This document shows, in pieces, positions 11,470 through 19,560 of a DNA stretch of 64,000 bases. Origin of the DNA: Armatimonadota bacterium (lineage in GTDB: Bacteria > Sysuimicrobiota > Sysuimicrobiia > Sysuimicrobiales > Sysuimicrobiaceae); the NCBI GenBank assembly GCA_031432545.1, contig JAVKGX010000001.1, positions 516,411 to 580,410 on the forward strand. Reading direction: 5' to 3'. The notes beneath the pieces were generated by a model, which had not been told where the DNA came from, did not search any database, and saw nothing but the letters and a program-made list of their open reading frames with translations. Position 1 is the stretch's first letter. Each line of letters begins with the position of its first letter. Both the position numbers and the translations under genes were made by a program.

Positions 11470-11934
11470 CTACGTCTGCGCGAAGTCGCCGATGGTCGGC
11501 TGGACCAGCCGCTTGAAGTCAGTGTAGGGGATCCGCATCGTCTCGCGGTGCGATCCGCACCGGAAGACGATCTCCGGGTCGGCCTCCAGCGCGCGGTCGG
11601 CGTAGACCGGGATGCCGTAGAGGTTGCCAAAAGGGGGCTGGGCGCCGACCTCACAGTCCGGGAAGGCCGGCGCGAACTCCGCCTCCTCGGCCAAGCGGGT
11701 CGGTTTGCCGGTGGCCTGTTGGAGCTTGGCCAGATCCAGCCGCTGCGGCGCGGTCAGCACGACCATGACCATCTGGTCTCCCGCCCACGCCATGACGGGC
11801 TTGGCCACGAGGTAGCCCGAGACGTGCTCGGCCGCCGCCACCTCTTGGGCGGTGTAGGCAATCGGGTGCCACGTCACCTGGAACGGAACGTGGTTCTCAC
11901 GGAAGTACGCCTCCAGACGCTCCCGGCACGTCAT
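11470..11934 (-). CDS. YbaK/ProX-type aminoacyl-tRNA deacylase domain protein
   Basis: 154 residues, a stand-alone YbaK/EbsC editing domain (PF04073) that hydrolyses mischarged tRNAs such as Cys- or Ala-tRNA(Pro). Visible family features are the N-terminal TAQEVAAAEHVSG, the nucleotide-facing VAKPVMAWAGDQMVMVVL, LAKLQQATGK with the conserved Lys, and the central VGAQPPFGNLYGIPVYAD, equivalent to the Gly-rich substrate loop. ATG 11934 is preceded by GGAGG eight bases upstream. It is divergent from the next gene; TACAAT on the reverse strand (11977-11982) could be its -10 box. Which tRNA is edited cannot be told. Confidence 0.85.
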   Translation of the reverse strand: MTCRERLEAYFRENHVPFQVTWHPIAYTAQEVAAAEHVSGYLVAKPVMAWAGDQMVMVVLTAPQRLDLAKLQQATGKPTRLAEEAEFAPAFPDCEVGAQPPFGNLYGIPVYADRALEADPEIVFRCGSHRETMRIPYTDFKRLVQPTIGDFAQT

Positions 11935-12041
11935 CCCTCCACCTCCCCGGCGAGTCGCGACCGCCTGCGCGATTTCATTGTAGCGCCGCCGCACGAGGGA
12001 AGGATGGGTTGCGCGTCGAAATGTCACCGAGGAGGGTTGCG

Positions 12042-12482
12042 ATGCCGGCAGGCAAGGGGCTCGAGGCGGCTGATAAGCGCTATCTGGCGGGGATCATCCA
12101 CCAGGTCTGGCGCGCCTGCCAGGGGTTCGTCACCGTAGTCATGGAGCGCGGTCCCGAGGACGCGTTCTTCGTCTTGGACGAACTCAACGAGTGGGCGTCC
12201 CAGCAGCGGCGGCGACTGGCCGCACGCAGCGGTCGGCGCCCCGTGGGGGTGACCCCCCACGGGATGCGGGTCGGTCGCGAGCTGCTGGACGACGTGAGCG
12301 CGTTCTGCGTGGCGATCGGAGACATGGTGGCCCGGCTCCAGTACGGGCCCCTGGGGCCCGACGAAGTCGAAGAGGAGTGCCTGGCAATCATCGACGGTTT
12401 CGTCGCCTGGACCAACCGCATGGCCACCCAGCTGGGCGTGTCTCGCACTTTGCGACCGCAGGCCATCTGGGATCGGCGGTAG
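12042..12482 (+). CDS. Hypothetical helical protein
   Basis: 146 residues from ATG 12042, with GGAGGG five bases upstream. Composition and pattern suggest an all-helical soluble protein: YLAGIIHQVWRACQGFVTVV, then FVLDELNEWASQQRRRLAAR, then LLDDVSAFCVAIGDMVARLQ, then CLAIIDGFVAWTNRMA. No signal peptide, membrane segment or known motif is seen. I do not recognise it. It is convergent with the next hypothetical gene, the stops being only eight bases apart. Confidence 0.6.
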   Translation: MPAGKGLEAADKRYLAGIIHQVWRACQGFVTVVMERGPEDAFFVLDELNEWASQQRRRLAARSGRRPVGVTPHGMRVGRELLDDVSAFCVAIGDMVARLQYGPLGPDEVEEECLAIIDGFVAWTNRMATQLGVSRTLRPQAIWDRR

Positions 12483-12490
12483 TCCGCCCG

Positions 12491-13108
12491 CTAGTGCGTT
12501 CCCTGGGCTTCCGGTACGGGGTGGGTCGCCCGCTGGATCTGCTCTTCGGCCTCGTCCAGAAACCGGCGGCACACCGATCGGGCGCCGGGGATGCCGTCGT
12601 GAGCAGCCTTTCGCAGCAGCCACGCGAGGTGGTCGTACAGGTGCCACGCGTCGTCGTCCCTTAGGCGCTGCTCCGACGTCGCCAACTTCAGGAATCCGCC
12701 CACCGCGGACGTGACGGCCTCGGCGTAGTTCGCCGGATCGAGCACGTAGTGTTTGGCGCCCTGCAGCGTGTGCAGGACGACCCGACCGTCGCGGTGCTGG
12801 ACGCTGAAGTCGTGGAAGCCGCAGCAGTCCATCCCGCAGTCGGCGACGAACAGCGGGGCCGCGTGAGGATCATCGGGGTCGGTCAGCTCCCGGTGGTCGG
12901 CCAGCAGCGTGAGCACCATTGCCTGGACTCCTTCGAACAGCGCGTACGCCGAGTAGGAGGCATCATGGGACGGGATCCCCAGCGGCCGCGCGCTCTCCCC
13001 CAGCAGCAAGAAGGGGTTGCCGTCGATTTCGAGGGCAAAGAGGCAGGGCAGTGCGTCCAAATCCTCTCCGGTATCGGTGATCTCAAGCGTCGCCCGGATG
13101 CGGTTCAT
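12491..13108 (-). CDS. Hypothetical protein
   Basis: 205 residues, soluble and without a signal peptide. The centre holds a Cys-rich patch, VADCGMDCCGFHDFSVQHRD, which could bind metal; the N-terminal half is beta-rich (RATLEITDTG, LFALEIDGNPFLLLGES) and the C-terminal half helical (DDDAWHLYDHLAWLLRKAAH). I do not recognise the family. ATG 13108 is preceded by only a 31-base gap to terC. TAACAT on the reverse strand 11 bases before the ATG could be a -10 box, which would give an almost leaderless transcript. Confidence 0.6.
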   Translation of the reverse strand: MNRIRATLEITDTGEDLDALPCLFALEIDGNPFLLLGESARPLGIPSHDASYSAYALFEGVQAMVLTLLADHRELTDPDDPHAAPLFVADCGMDCCGFHDFSVQHRDGRVVLHTLQGAKHYVLDPANYAEAVTSAVGGFLKLATSEQRLRDDDAWHLYDHLAWLLRKAAHDGIPGARSVCRRFLDEAEEQIQRATHPVPEAQGTH

Positions 13109-13139
13109 CCCATTTGTATGTTACGCGCCGACGCCGCGT

Positions 13140-14105
13140 TCAACCACCCGTCTTGGGAGCGTCCGCGGATTCCGGGACGTTGAGCGTCGCCTCCGCCGGT
13201 TTGGGGACGAAGATCGAAGCGAGCACGCTGACCGCGAGGATCAGCGCCACCACGCCCAGCGAGACGCCGACGTGGATCTTGTAGACGTCGGAGATCAACA
13301 TCTTCGCTCCGATGAACATCAGCACGACCGACAGGCCGTACTTGAGGAACCGGAACATGTCCAGGATCCCGGCCAGCAGGAAGAACATCGCCCGCAGACC
13401 CAAGATCGCGAAGATGTTCGAGGTGTAGACGATGAACGGGTCGCGTGTGATTGCGAAGATCGCGGGGATCGAGTCCAGGGCGAACACCAGGTCGGTGGTC
13501 TCGATGGCCACCAGCACCAGCACCAGGGGAGTCACCCAAAGCCGCCCGCCCCGCTGCTCGAAGAACGCGCCGCGCCCGTAGTCCTCGGTTACCGGCCAGA
13601 AGCGCCGGACGAACAGCAGGGCCCGGTTTCTGGACGGATCCACCGTCTCGTGGGTGTGACGCAGGAGTTTGAACCCCGTGTAGACGAGGAAGGCACCGAA
13701 CAGGTAGAGGATCCAGTGGAACCGGTGCACCAGCACAGCCCCAATCGCGATCAGGCTCGCCCGCATCAGCACGGCGCCCAGGATCCCCCACTTGAGCACC
13801 CGCGGCTGCAGGTGGGCCGGGACGGCGAAGTAGGTGAAGATGACCAGGAAAACGAAGAGGTTATCGACGCTGAGCGCCTTCTCGATGAGGTAGCCGGTGA
13901 GCCACTCCAGTCCGGCCTGCGACCCGCGCAGCCACCACACGCCGGCGTTGAAGACCAGGGCCGTGCCCACCCACACCACGCTCCAGACCGCGGCCTCCCG
14001 GATGGAGATCCGGTGCGCGTGGCGCTGGAAGATCCCCAGGTCGATCGCCAGCATGCCCGCGACCAGAACGTGGAAGCCGATCCACAGCCAGACCTCGGTG
14101 CCCAT
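13140..14105 (-). CDS. terC: TerC/Alx-family membrane protein, probable manganese exporter
   Basis: 321-residue TerC family protein (PF03741) with about nine hydrophobic segments. Family hallmarks are the acidic LSVDNLFVFLVIF in the N-terminal half and the matching FALDSIPAIFAIT in the C-terminal half, the two metal-site repeats. Related proteins (MeeF, MeeY, Alx) export Mn2+, in part to metallate secreted enzymes. The upstream leader on the same strand looks like a yybP-ykoY manganese riboswitch, which independently supports a manganese role. ATG 14105 is chosen because AAGGGG precedes it by nine bases; an in-frame start 36 bases upstream has no site. The C-terminal tail is a charged soluble extension. 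Confidence 0.9.
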   Translation of the reverse strand: MGTEVWLWIGFHVLVAGMLAIDLGIFQRHAHRISIREAAVWSVVWVGTALVFNAGVWWLRGSQAGLEWLTGYLIEKALSVDNLFVFLVIFTYFAVPAHLQPRVLKWGILGAVLMRASLIAIGAVLVHRFHWILYLFGAFLVYTGFKLLRHTHETVDPSRNRALLFVRRFWPVTEDYGRGAFFEQRGGRLWVTPLVLVLVAIETTDLVFALDSIPAIFAITRDPFIVYTSNIFAILGLRAMFFLLAGILDMFRFLKYGLSVVLMFIGAKMLISDVYKIHVGVSLGVVALILAVSVLASIFVPKPAEATLNVPESADAPKTGG

Positions 14106-14141
14106 CGTGCCTGACCCCTTTGCATCGGCCTGGGCGGACAC

Positions 14142-14184
14142 AACAAAAGACCCCCGCCCACAGCGCGTGGTGGCTCGGAGGTCT
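14142..14184 (-). terminator. Rho-independent terminator of the terC riboswitch leader
   Basis: On the reverse strand AGACCTCCG pairs with GGGGGTCT and is followed by TTTTGTT, before the terC ATG. The 5-prime arm overlaps the conserved GUGAGACC end of the aptamer, so ligand binding should compete with hairpin formation. That is the expected layout for an ON switch at high Mn2+. Confidence 0.7.
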
Positions 14185-14295
14185 CACCGTGGGGCTGTGC
14201 CTCAGGACAGGCCGGGTCGCCACACCCTTCGTGCGGCTCACCGTACTGACGACCTGCCCGCAGCCTGTCGTCGGCTGCCAGTTACTCCCCTCGGT
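14178..14295 (-). promoter_or_regulatory. yybP-ykoY manganese riboswitch (probable)
   Basis: The terC leader, read on the reverse strand, contains both signature blocks of this class: GGGGAGTAAC (14281-14290) near the 5-prime end and GGTGAGACCTC (14178-14188) near the 3-prime end. The intervening ~90 bases have paired arms (GGCAGCCGACGAC with GTCGTCAG, and a GC-rich second arm). GAGG just before the first block can pair with CCTC in the second to close the stem. Genes of the TerC family are a known target of this riboswitch. A separate perfect 7-bp hairpin (14294-14312) abuts the 5-prime side. Exact boundaries are estimated by eye. Confidence 0.78.
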
Positions 14296-14366
14296 CCCGG
14301 TGCGGCCGGGACGGACACCACCATAGCAGCACCGGGCGGTGCGGTCAAACGGGAGGGGCGCGGGCC

Positions 14367-15740
14367 ATGAGTGTCGCGGCCGTCGTACTCGCCGCAGGCC
14401 TGGGCAAGCGCATGCGATCGGCCCGCCCCAAGGTCGTGCATCCCGTCGGGGGCCGCCCGATGCTCCTGTACGTCCTCGACGCCGTGCGCGCCGTCGCCAC
14501 GCGCTCGCCGATCGTGGTGGTGGGTCACGGGGCGGAGGCGGTACGGGCCGTGTTGCCCGCGGATGTCCAGGTCGCGGTCCAGGGCGAGCCGCGCGGGACT
14601 GCGGACGCCGTCCGCGCGGCCATGCCGCTGCTGGAGGGTTTTCAGGGCGCGGTGGTCGTCGCCTTCGGGGACACGCCGCTGGTCAGCGCGCAGACCTTTC
14701 GGGCCCTCGTCGCCGCGCACCTAGATCAGGGCAACGCCGCGACGCTGGTTACCGCTCGGCTGCACGACCCCCACGGCTACGGCCGGATCGTGCGGGACGG
14801 GGCGGGAGCGTTCGTGCGCATCGTCGAGGAGCCCGACTGCGACGAGCGCGAGCGTGCCATCCAGGAGATCAACACGGGCATCGCCTGCTTCCGGGCCGAC
14901 ATGCTGCACAACGCGCTGGCGCGCGTGCGGCCGGACAACGCGCAGGGCGAATACTACCTGACCGACGTCTTCCGCCTGCTGCAACAGGCGGGCGCGCGCA
15001 TCGGGACTGTGTCCGCAACGGAGGTGACGGAGATCATGGGCATCAACTCGCGGCGCGACCTCGCCTCCGCCGAAGCAGCGATGCGGCGGCGCACCCTCCA
15101 GCGGCTGATGGACGAAGGGGTCACGGTCGTCGATCCCGACACGACGTTCGTGGATGCGGCAGCGCGGATCGAACCCGACACCGTGCTCCACCCGTTCACC
15201 GTGATCGAAGGGGAGACCACCATCGGCCGGGGGTGCGCGATCGGGCCCGGCGCCCATCTTGTCGGCGCGCGCGTCGCCGACGGCGTGCAGATTCGGTGGT
15301 CGGTCGTCGAGCACAGCGAGATCGGGGAAGGCTCCTACGTGGGCCCGTACGCTCACCTGCGGCCCGGCACTCGCCTGGGTCGGAGGGTAGAGGTCGGAAA
15401 CTTCGCGGAGATCAAGAACTCCCAGGTGGGCGACGGAACCCGCATCCACCACGTGTCGTATCTGGGCGACGCGACCGTCGGCCGAGAGGTCAACATCGGC
15501 GCGGGCACGATCACCTGCAACCTGCGCTACGGGGTGCGCGGCAAGCAACCGACGGTGATCGAGGACGGAGCGTTCATCGGCAGCGACACGATGCTCCAGG
15601 CACCGGTGCGGATCGGCGCGGGCGCGGTGACGGGCGCAGGGTCAGTGGTGACCAAAGACGTACCGGCCGGCAAGGTCGCCGTCGGGGTGCCGGCCCGAGT
15701 GATCCGCGCCGCCAAACCGGATGGGGAGGGCCAGCCGTGA
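14367..15740 (+). CDS. glmU: Bifunctional GlmU: glucosamine-1-phosphate acetyltransferase / N-acetylglucosamine-1-phosphate uridylyltransferase
   Basis: 457-residue cytoplasmic enzyme making UDP-GlcNAc, the shared precursor for peptidoglycan, lipid A and the WecA/WecB glycan encoded nearby. The N-terminal pyrophosphorylase has LAAGLGKRMRS and Lys in RPKVVHPVGG, with QGEPRGTADAV for uracil and GlcNAc contacts. From ~250 on, hexapeptide repeats (IGRGCAIGPG, VGPYAHLRPG, EIKNSQVGDG) form the left-handed beta-helix with the acetyltransferase site NIGAGTITCN. Length is standard. GGGAGGGG lies eight bases before the ATG. The stop overlaps the GTG of prs. Confidence 0.96.
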   Translation: MSVAAVVLAAGLGKRMRSARPKVVHPVGGRPMLLYVLDAVRAVATRSPIVVVGHGAEAVRAVLPADVQVAVQGEPRGTADAVRAAMPLLEGFQGAVVVAFGDTPLVSAQTFRALVAAHLDQGNAATLVTARLHDPHGYGRIVRDGAGAFVRIVEEPDCDERERAIQEINTGIACFRADMLHNALARVRPDNAQGEYYLTDVFRLLQQAGARIGTVSATEVTEIMGINSRRDLASAEAAMRRRTLQRLMDEGVTVVDPDTTFVDAAARIEPDTVLHPFTVIEGETTIGRGCAIGPGAHLVGARVADGVQIRWSVVEHSEIGEGSYVGPYAHLRPGTRLGRRVEVGNFAEIKNSQVGDGTRIHHVSYLGDATVGREVNIGAGTITCNLRYGVRGKQPTVIEDGAFIGSDTMLQAPVRIGAGAVTGAGSVVTKDVPAGKVAVGVPARVIRAAKPDGEGQP

Positions 15741-16708
15741 ACACCTCCCCCAAGCTCTTCGCCGGCACCGCCAACCCGCCGCTGGCGCGCAGGGTGGCCG
15801 CGTGCCTGGACGTCCCCCTGGCGGAGGCGCACGTCGCGCGCTATCCGGATGGCGAGATCGAGGTGCGCCTGGACGAGAGCGTCCGCGGCCAGGACTGCTT
15901 CGTGCTGCAGCCCACCTGCCCGCCGGTGAACGAGAACCTGGTCGAGCTGCTGGCGATCGTCGACGCGCTGCGCCGGGCGTCGGCGTCGAGCATCACGGCG
16001 GTCGTCCCCTACTTCGGGTACGCGCGTCAGGACCGCAAGGCCGGGCCGCGCGAGCCGGTGACCGCCAAGCTCGTGGCCAACCTCCTGACGCGTGCCGGTG
16101 TGGACCACCTCCTGGCCATGGACCTGCACGCTGGCCAGATCTCCGGCTTCTTTGACATCCCACTGGACCACCTCAGCGCCCGCATGCTGCTGGCCGACTA
16201 CTTCGCGCACAAGGAGCTGCACAACCCCGTCGTGGTCTCGCCGGACATCGGCGGCGTCCGAAGGGCCCGCGAGTTCGCCCAGGCGCTGGGCGCACCGCTG
16301 GCGATCATCGACAAACGGCGGGACCGGCCCAACCAGGTCGCGGAGGTCGTGCACGTGATCGGCAAGGTCTACCGTCGGACGGCGATTTTGGTGGACGACA
16401 TCGTGGACACCGCGGGCACGCTGGTCATGGCGGCGCAGGCGCTGGTGCGCCGCGGGGTCGTCGAGGTCTATGCATGCTGCTCGCACGCCGTGCTGTCCGG
16501 TCCGGCGGTGGAGCGCATCGCCGCGTCGGCGATCCGCGAGCTCGTGGTCACCGACTCGATCCCCCTGCGTCCGTCCCGGCGGCTGGACAAGATCCGCGTG
16601 ATCTCGGTGGCGCGGCTGCTGGCCGACGCGATCGCGCGGATGCACGCGAAGACGTCGGTGAGCGAACTGGTGACCGAGCGCCTGGTGGCGGAGGTCGTCG
16701 AGGGCTGA
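15737..16708 (+). CDS. prs: Ribose-phosphate pyrophosphokinase (PRPP synthase)
   Basis: 323-residue enzyme converting ribose 5-phosphate and ATP to PRPP, substrate for PyrE, Hpt and purine synthesis encoded elsewhere in this window. Motifs: RYPDGEIEVRL, the flexible-loop YFGYARQDRK, MDLHAGQISGFFD, and the PRPP-binding loop ILVDDIVDTAGTL. GTG 15737 overlaps the glmU stop by four bases (GTGA) and GGGGAGGG lies seven bases upstream. The pairing glmU-prs is common in Gram-positive and other Terrabacterial genomes. Confidence 0.96.
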   Translation: MNTSPKLFAGTANPPLARRVAACLDVPLAEAHVARYPDGEIEVRLDESVRGQDCFVLQPTCPPVNENLVELLAIVDALRRASASSITAVVPYFGYARQDRKAGPREPVTAKLVANLLTRAGVDHLLAMDLHAGQISGFFDIPLDHLSARMLLADYFAHKELHNPVVVSPDIGGVRRAREFAQALGAPLAIIDKRRDRPNQVAEVVHVIGKVYRRTAILVDDIVDTAGTLVMAAQALVRRGVVEVYACCSHAVLSGPAVERIAASAIRELVVTDSIPLRPSRRLDKIRVISVARLLADAIARMHAKTSVSELVTERLVAEVVEG

Positions 16709-16724
16709 CCGGCCCCACGGATGC

Positions 16725-16730
16725 TAGAAT
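16725..16730 (+). promoter_or_regulatory. Possible -10 box before the wecA-like gene
   Basis: TAGAAT, identical to the -10 of the strong porin promoter in this window, lies 39 bases before ATG 16770. No good -35 is seen at 16-18 bases, so the call is weak. Confidence 0.3.
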
Positions 16731-16769
16731 GGCTGACGGTGGGCCCTCGCCCGCCGACCGCCATTTGCC

Positions 16770-17891
16770 ATGTTCATTCCGCCTTACGTCTTGGCCGCGG
16801 TCCTCGCGTGGTTCGTCACCTACTGGACGACGCCCACCGCGCGTTGGGTCGCGCGGCGCGTGGGCGCAGTGGACTTCCCCGGCGGCCGGCGAATCAACCG
16901 CAGGCCCCTGCCGCGTCTGGGCGGCATCGCCCTGTTTGCGGGCATCCTCGGGGCCGCGCTGCTCACGCTGCCGATCCGGGGCGACATCGCCGTCGTGCGC
17001 GAACCCCGCTACCTGGTTCTGGCTGTCCCCTACGCCGCGATCGCGCCGGAGTACGTCGGGGTGCTGCTGGGCGCCGTGGCGATCAGCTTGCTGGGGCTGT
17101 ACGACGACGTCCGTCCGCTGTCCGGCGCGGTGAAGTTCCCCCTCATCTATCTGGCGGCGGCGATCCCGACGCTGTTCGGGGTGAGCGCCTCGTTCGTCAC
17201 CAACCCGATCAGCGGCCAGCTGCTGCCGCTGGGCGTGTACGGGCAGATCTTCACCGTGCTGTGGATCGGCTCGGTGGCGATCGCGATGAACCTGATCGAC
17301 GGCGTGGACGGTCTGGCAGCCGGCATCGCGGCCATCGTGAGCGCCACGCTGTTCGCGGCGACTTTGGCCAGGCCGAACCTGCCGATGATGATCCTGTGCG
17401 CGGCGGTGGTCGGCAGCGCCGTCGGCTTCCTGCGCTACAACTTCAACCCAGCGCGCATCATCATGGGGGACGGCGGCGCGATGCTGCTGGGTTACCTGCT
17501 GGGCGCGATGTCGGTGCTGGGCGTGTTCAAGACCATCACGGCCCTATCGCTGGCCGTGCCCCTGCTGGCGATGGGCGTGCCGATCTTCGACACGGCGTTT
17601 GCGATCCTGCGGCGGGCGCGGCGCGGCCTGCCGATCTTCCACCCGGACCGCGGGCACCTGCACCACCGACTGCTGGATCGAGGCCTGACGCAGCGGCAGA
17701 CCGTCTTTTTGCTCTATGGCGCCACGGGGCTGCTGGGGACGCTGGCCCTGATCGTCGCCGACAGCGTGGACCGGCACATCTCAGTCGGCCTGGCGGTCAT
17801 CCTCACGGTGACGCTGCTGGTCTTCGCCCGCCGCCTGGGACTGATGGCGCCCGCACGCGGTCCGCTCGCCGGCGGCCCTCCGTCTCCGTGA
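16770..17891 (+). CDS. wecA: Undecaprenyl-phosphate GlcNAc-1-phosphate transferase (WecA/TagO family)
   Basis: 373-residue polytopic membrane protein of the MraY/WecA superfamily with about ten helices. It transfers a HexNAc-1-phosphate from a UDP-sugar to undecaprenyl phosphate, starting a cell-surface glycan. Motifs: LLGLYDDVRPLSG (Asp-Asp magnesium motif), MNLIDGVDGLAAG (nucleophile region), RIIMGDGGAM, and HPDRGHLHHRLLDRG, whose HxHH marks the WecA/TagO subgroup rather than MraY. The next gene, overlapping by four bases, is the UDP-GlcNAc 2-epimerase; the pair suggests a glycan with GlcNAc and ManNAc such as a teichoic-acid-like linkage or an enterobacterial-common-antigen-like polymer. 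Confidence 0.92.
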   Translation: MFIPPYVLAAVLAWFVTYWTTPTARWVARRVGAVDFPGGRRINRRPLPRLGGIALFAGILGAALLTLPIRGDIAVVREPRYLVLAVPYAAIAPEYVGVLLGAVAISLLGLYDDVRPLSGAVKFPLIYLAAAIPTLFGVSASFVTNPISGQLLPLGVYGQIFTVLWIGSVAIAMNLIDGVDGLAAGIAAIVSATLFAATLARPNLPMMILCAAVVGSAVGFLRYNFNPARIIMGDGGAMLLGYLLGAMSVLGVFKTITALSLAVPLLAMGVPIFDTAFAILRRARRGLPIFHPDRGHLHHRLLDRGLTQRQTVFLLYGATGLLGTLALIVADSVDRHISVGLAVILTVTLLVFARRLGLMAPARGPLAGGPPSP

Positions 17892-19060
17892 CCCGCAGCG
17901 CTGCGATCCCCGTGCTCGCCATCGTGGGCACGCGTCCGGACGCCGTCAAGATGGCGCCGGTCGTCCAGGCGCTGCGAGGCGATCCGGCCTTTCGTACCAT
18001 CCTCGTCGCTACCGCCCAGCACCGGGAGATGCTGGACCAGGTGCTCCCTCTGTTCGATCTCGCTCCGGACGTCGACCTGGACGTGATGCGCCCGCATCAA
18101 ACCCTCACGGAAATCACCACGCGGACGCTGGACCGCCTCGACGAGGTGTTCGCAAGGACCCGTCCGGAAATGGTTCTCGTGCAGGGGGACGCGGCGCCGA
18201 GCTTCTGCGGCGCCCTCGTCGCTTTCTACCACCGCGTCGCCATCGGGCACGTCGAGGCCGGGCTGCGCACCTACGACAAGTACCATCCGTTCCCGGAGGA
18301 GATGTACCGGCACATGACCGGCGTGCTGGCTGACCTGCACTTCGCCCCGACGGCGGCGGCACGCGAGAACCTGCTGCGCGAGGGCATCCCCGCGGACCGC
18401 ATCTTCGTCACCGGCAACACCGTCATCGACGCGCTGCATCAAATCTCCGCTCGGCCGATTGCCGCCGACGCCCTGCCGGAGGTTCCATCAGACCGCCGGA
18501 TCGTTTTGGTGACCGCGCACCGGCGAGAGAACTGGGGCGAGCCGATGCGCCGCATCTGCGCGGCCTTGCGGACGCTCGTGGAGCGCTTCCCCGACATCGA
18601 GGTGGTGTTTTCGGTGCACCGCAACCCGATCGTACGTGAGGTCGTATACGAGGCGCTGGGTGGCTTGCAGCGCGTGCACCTGATCGAGCCACCTGACTAC
18701 GGGCCCTTCGTGCACCTGCAAAAGCGCTCCTACTTGATCCTCACCGATTCCGGCGGCGTGCAGGAAGAAGCGCCCGGGCTGGGGACTCCGGTGCTCGTCA
18801 TGCGGGAGACGACCGAAAGACCAGAGGGTGTCGCCGCCGGCGTCGTGCGCGTGGTCGGCACGGACGAGGAGGTACTGGTGCGAGAGGCCTCCCGGCTCCT
18901 AAGCGACGCCGAGGCCCATCGGGCGATGGCGAACGCCGTGAATCCCTACGGGGACGGGCGCGCGAGCGCGCGCATCGTGCAGGCGCTCCGTTTTCACTTC
19001 GGCCTCGCATCCGGACCGCCCGAGGCGTTCGATCCCCCTGCCCCTCGCGGAACCTTTTGA
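17888..19060 (+). CDS. wecB: UDP-N-acetylglucosamine 2-epimerase (non-hydrolysing)
   Basis: 390-residue cytoplasmic epimerase converting UDP-GlcNAc to UDP-ManNAc. GT-B fold motifs are present: GTRPDAVKMAPV at the N-terminus, ATAQHREMLDQVL, GHVEAGLRTYDKYHPFPEE, VTAHRRENWGEP, and LTDSGGVQEEAPGLGTPVLV for UDP binding. The loop after VQGD reads AAPSF where most homologues have TTTT-type residues, a small variation near the active site. Start GTG 17888 forms a GTGA overlap with the wecA-like stop, so the two should be translated together. Confidence 0.95.
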   Translation: MTRSAAIPVLAIVGTRPDAVKMAPVVQALRGDPAFRTILVATAQHREMLDQVLPLFDLAPDVDLDVMRPHQTLTEITTRTLDRLDEVFARTRPEMVLVQGDAAPSFCGALVAFYHRVAIGHVEAGLRTYDKYHPFPEEMYRHMTGVLADLHFAPTAAARENLLREGIPADRIFVTGNTVIDALHQISARPIAADALPEVPSDRRIVLVTAHRRENWGEPMRRICAALRTLVERFPDIEVVFSVHRNPIVREVVYEALGGLQRVHLIEPPDYGPFVHLQKRSYLILTDSGGVQEEAPGLGTPVLVMRETTERPEGVAAGVVRVVGTDEEVLVREASRLLSDAEAHRAMANAVNPYGDGRASARIVQALRFHFGLASGPPEAFDPPAPRGTF

Positions 19061-19083
19061 GCCCTCCCGCACGTAGCGGTAGC

Positions 19084-19395
19084 ATGACGGTAGGGATGCG
19101 ACGCCACTGGCCGCTTGCCGCTGTCGTGCTGCTGGCGCTGGGGGCTGCCGTCCTGGCGGCTCCTGCGCCCGACCCCAACCTCGTGCGCGCCACGATCGGC
19201 GGCGTGGTCGTCCAGACGGTCGCCGTCGGAGACGCCGTCGAGGAGGGCGTCCCCCTGGTGTTCGTCCGAACCGCCACCAAGCCTCGGGAGGTCGCCGCCC
19301 GCGCTCCACGGGACGCCGAGGTCGCAGACGTGCTGGTCCGCGTGGGCGAGCGCATTCGGGTTGGCGACCCCGTCGTCCGCCTGACCGCTCCGTAG
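19084..19395 (+). CDS. Small exported biotinyl/lipoyl-like domain protein
   Basis: 103 residues from ATG 19084; ATG 19096 is an alternative and neither has a good ribosome site. A signal peptide (LAAVVLLALGAAVLAAPA) precedes a ~75-residue domain with the two-fold hammerhead pattern of biotinyl/lipoyl domains and HlyD-type adaptor hairpins: IGGVVVQTVAVGDAVEEGVP, then PREVAARAPRDAEVADVLVR, then VGERIRVGDPVVRL. The modified-Lys motif (MKM or DKA) is absent, so it is not expected to carry biotin or lipoate. It may be a free-standing periplasmic hairpin of the type found in membrane-fusion proteins. It lies 23 bases behind wecB. Confidence 0.6.
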   Translation: MTVGMRRHWPLAAVVLLALGAAVLAAPAPDPNLVRATIGGVVVQTVAVGDAVEEGVPLVFVRTATKPREVAARAPRDAEVADVLVRVGERIRVGDPVVRLTAP

Positions 19396-19504
19396 CGCCT
19401 CCAGCCCGTCCGACCCTGGCTTCCGGCCGCGGGCATGCGGCTTTGCCTGCCCGGCAAGGAGGACTCCACGCGACATCGTTACGGTGCGCGCACACTGCTT
19501 GTGA

Positions 19505-19510
19505 TAGCAT
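19505..19510 (+). promoter_or_regulatory. Possible -10 box before the S55 peptidase gene
   Basis: TAGCAT lies in the 165-base gap before ATG 19561; the same hexamer forms the -10 of the promoter before the skp cluster. The -35 is not convincing (TTACGG at 20 bases). This is the only visible promoter candidate for the start of the envelope gene block. Confidence 0.3.
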
Positions 19511-19560
19511 GTTTCCGCGTGCTCCCCGAAGTTCGAGTCTGGGTAGCAGGGGTGTCTTGT

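Noticed and set aside
19501-19550. Possible tRNA (GTTCGAGTC resembling a T-loop)
   Set aside because: No acceptor stem, D-arm or anticodon arm can be paired around it.
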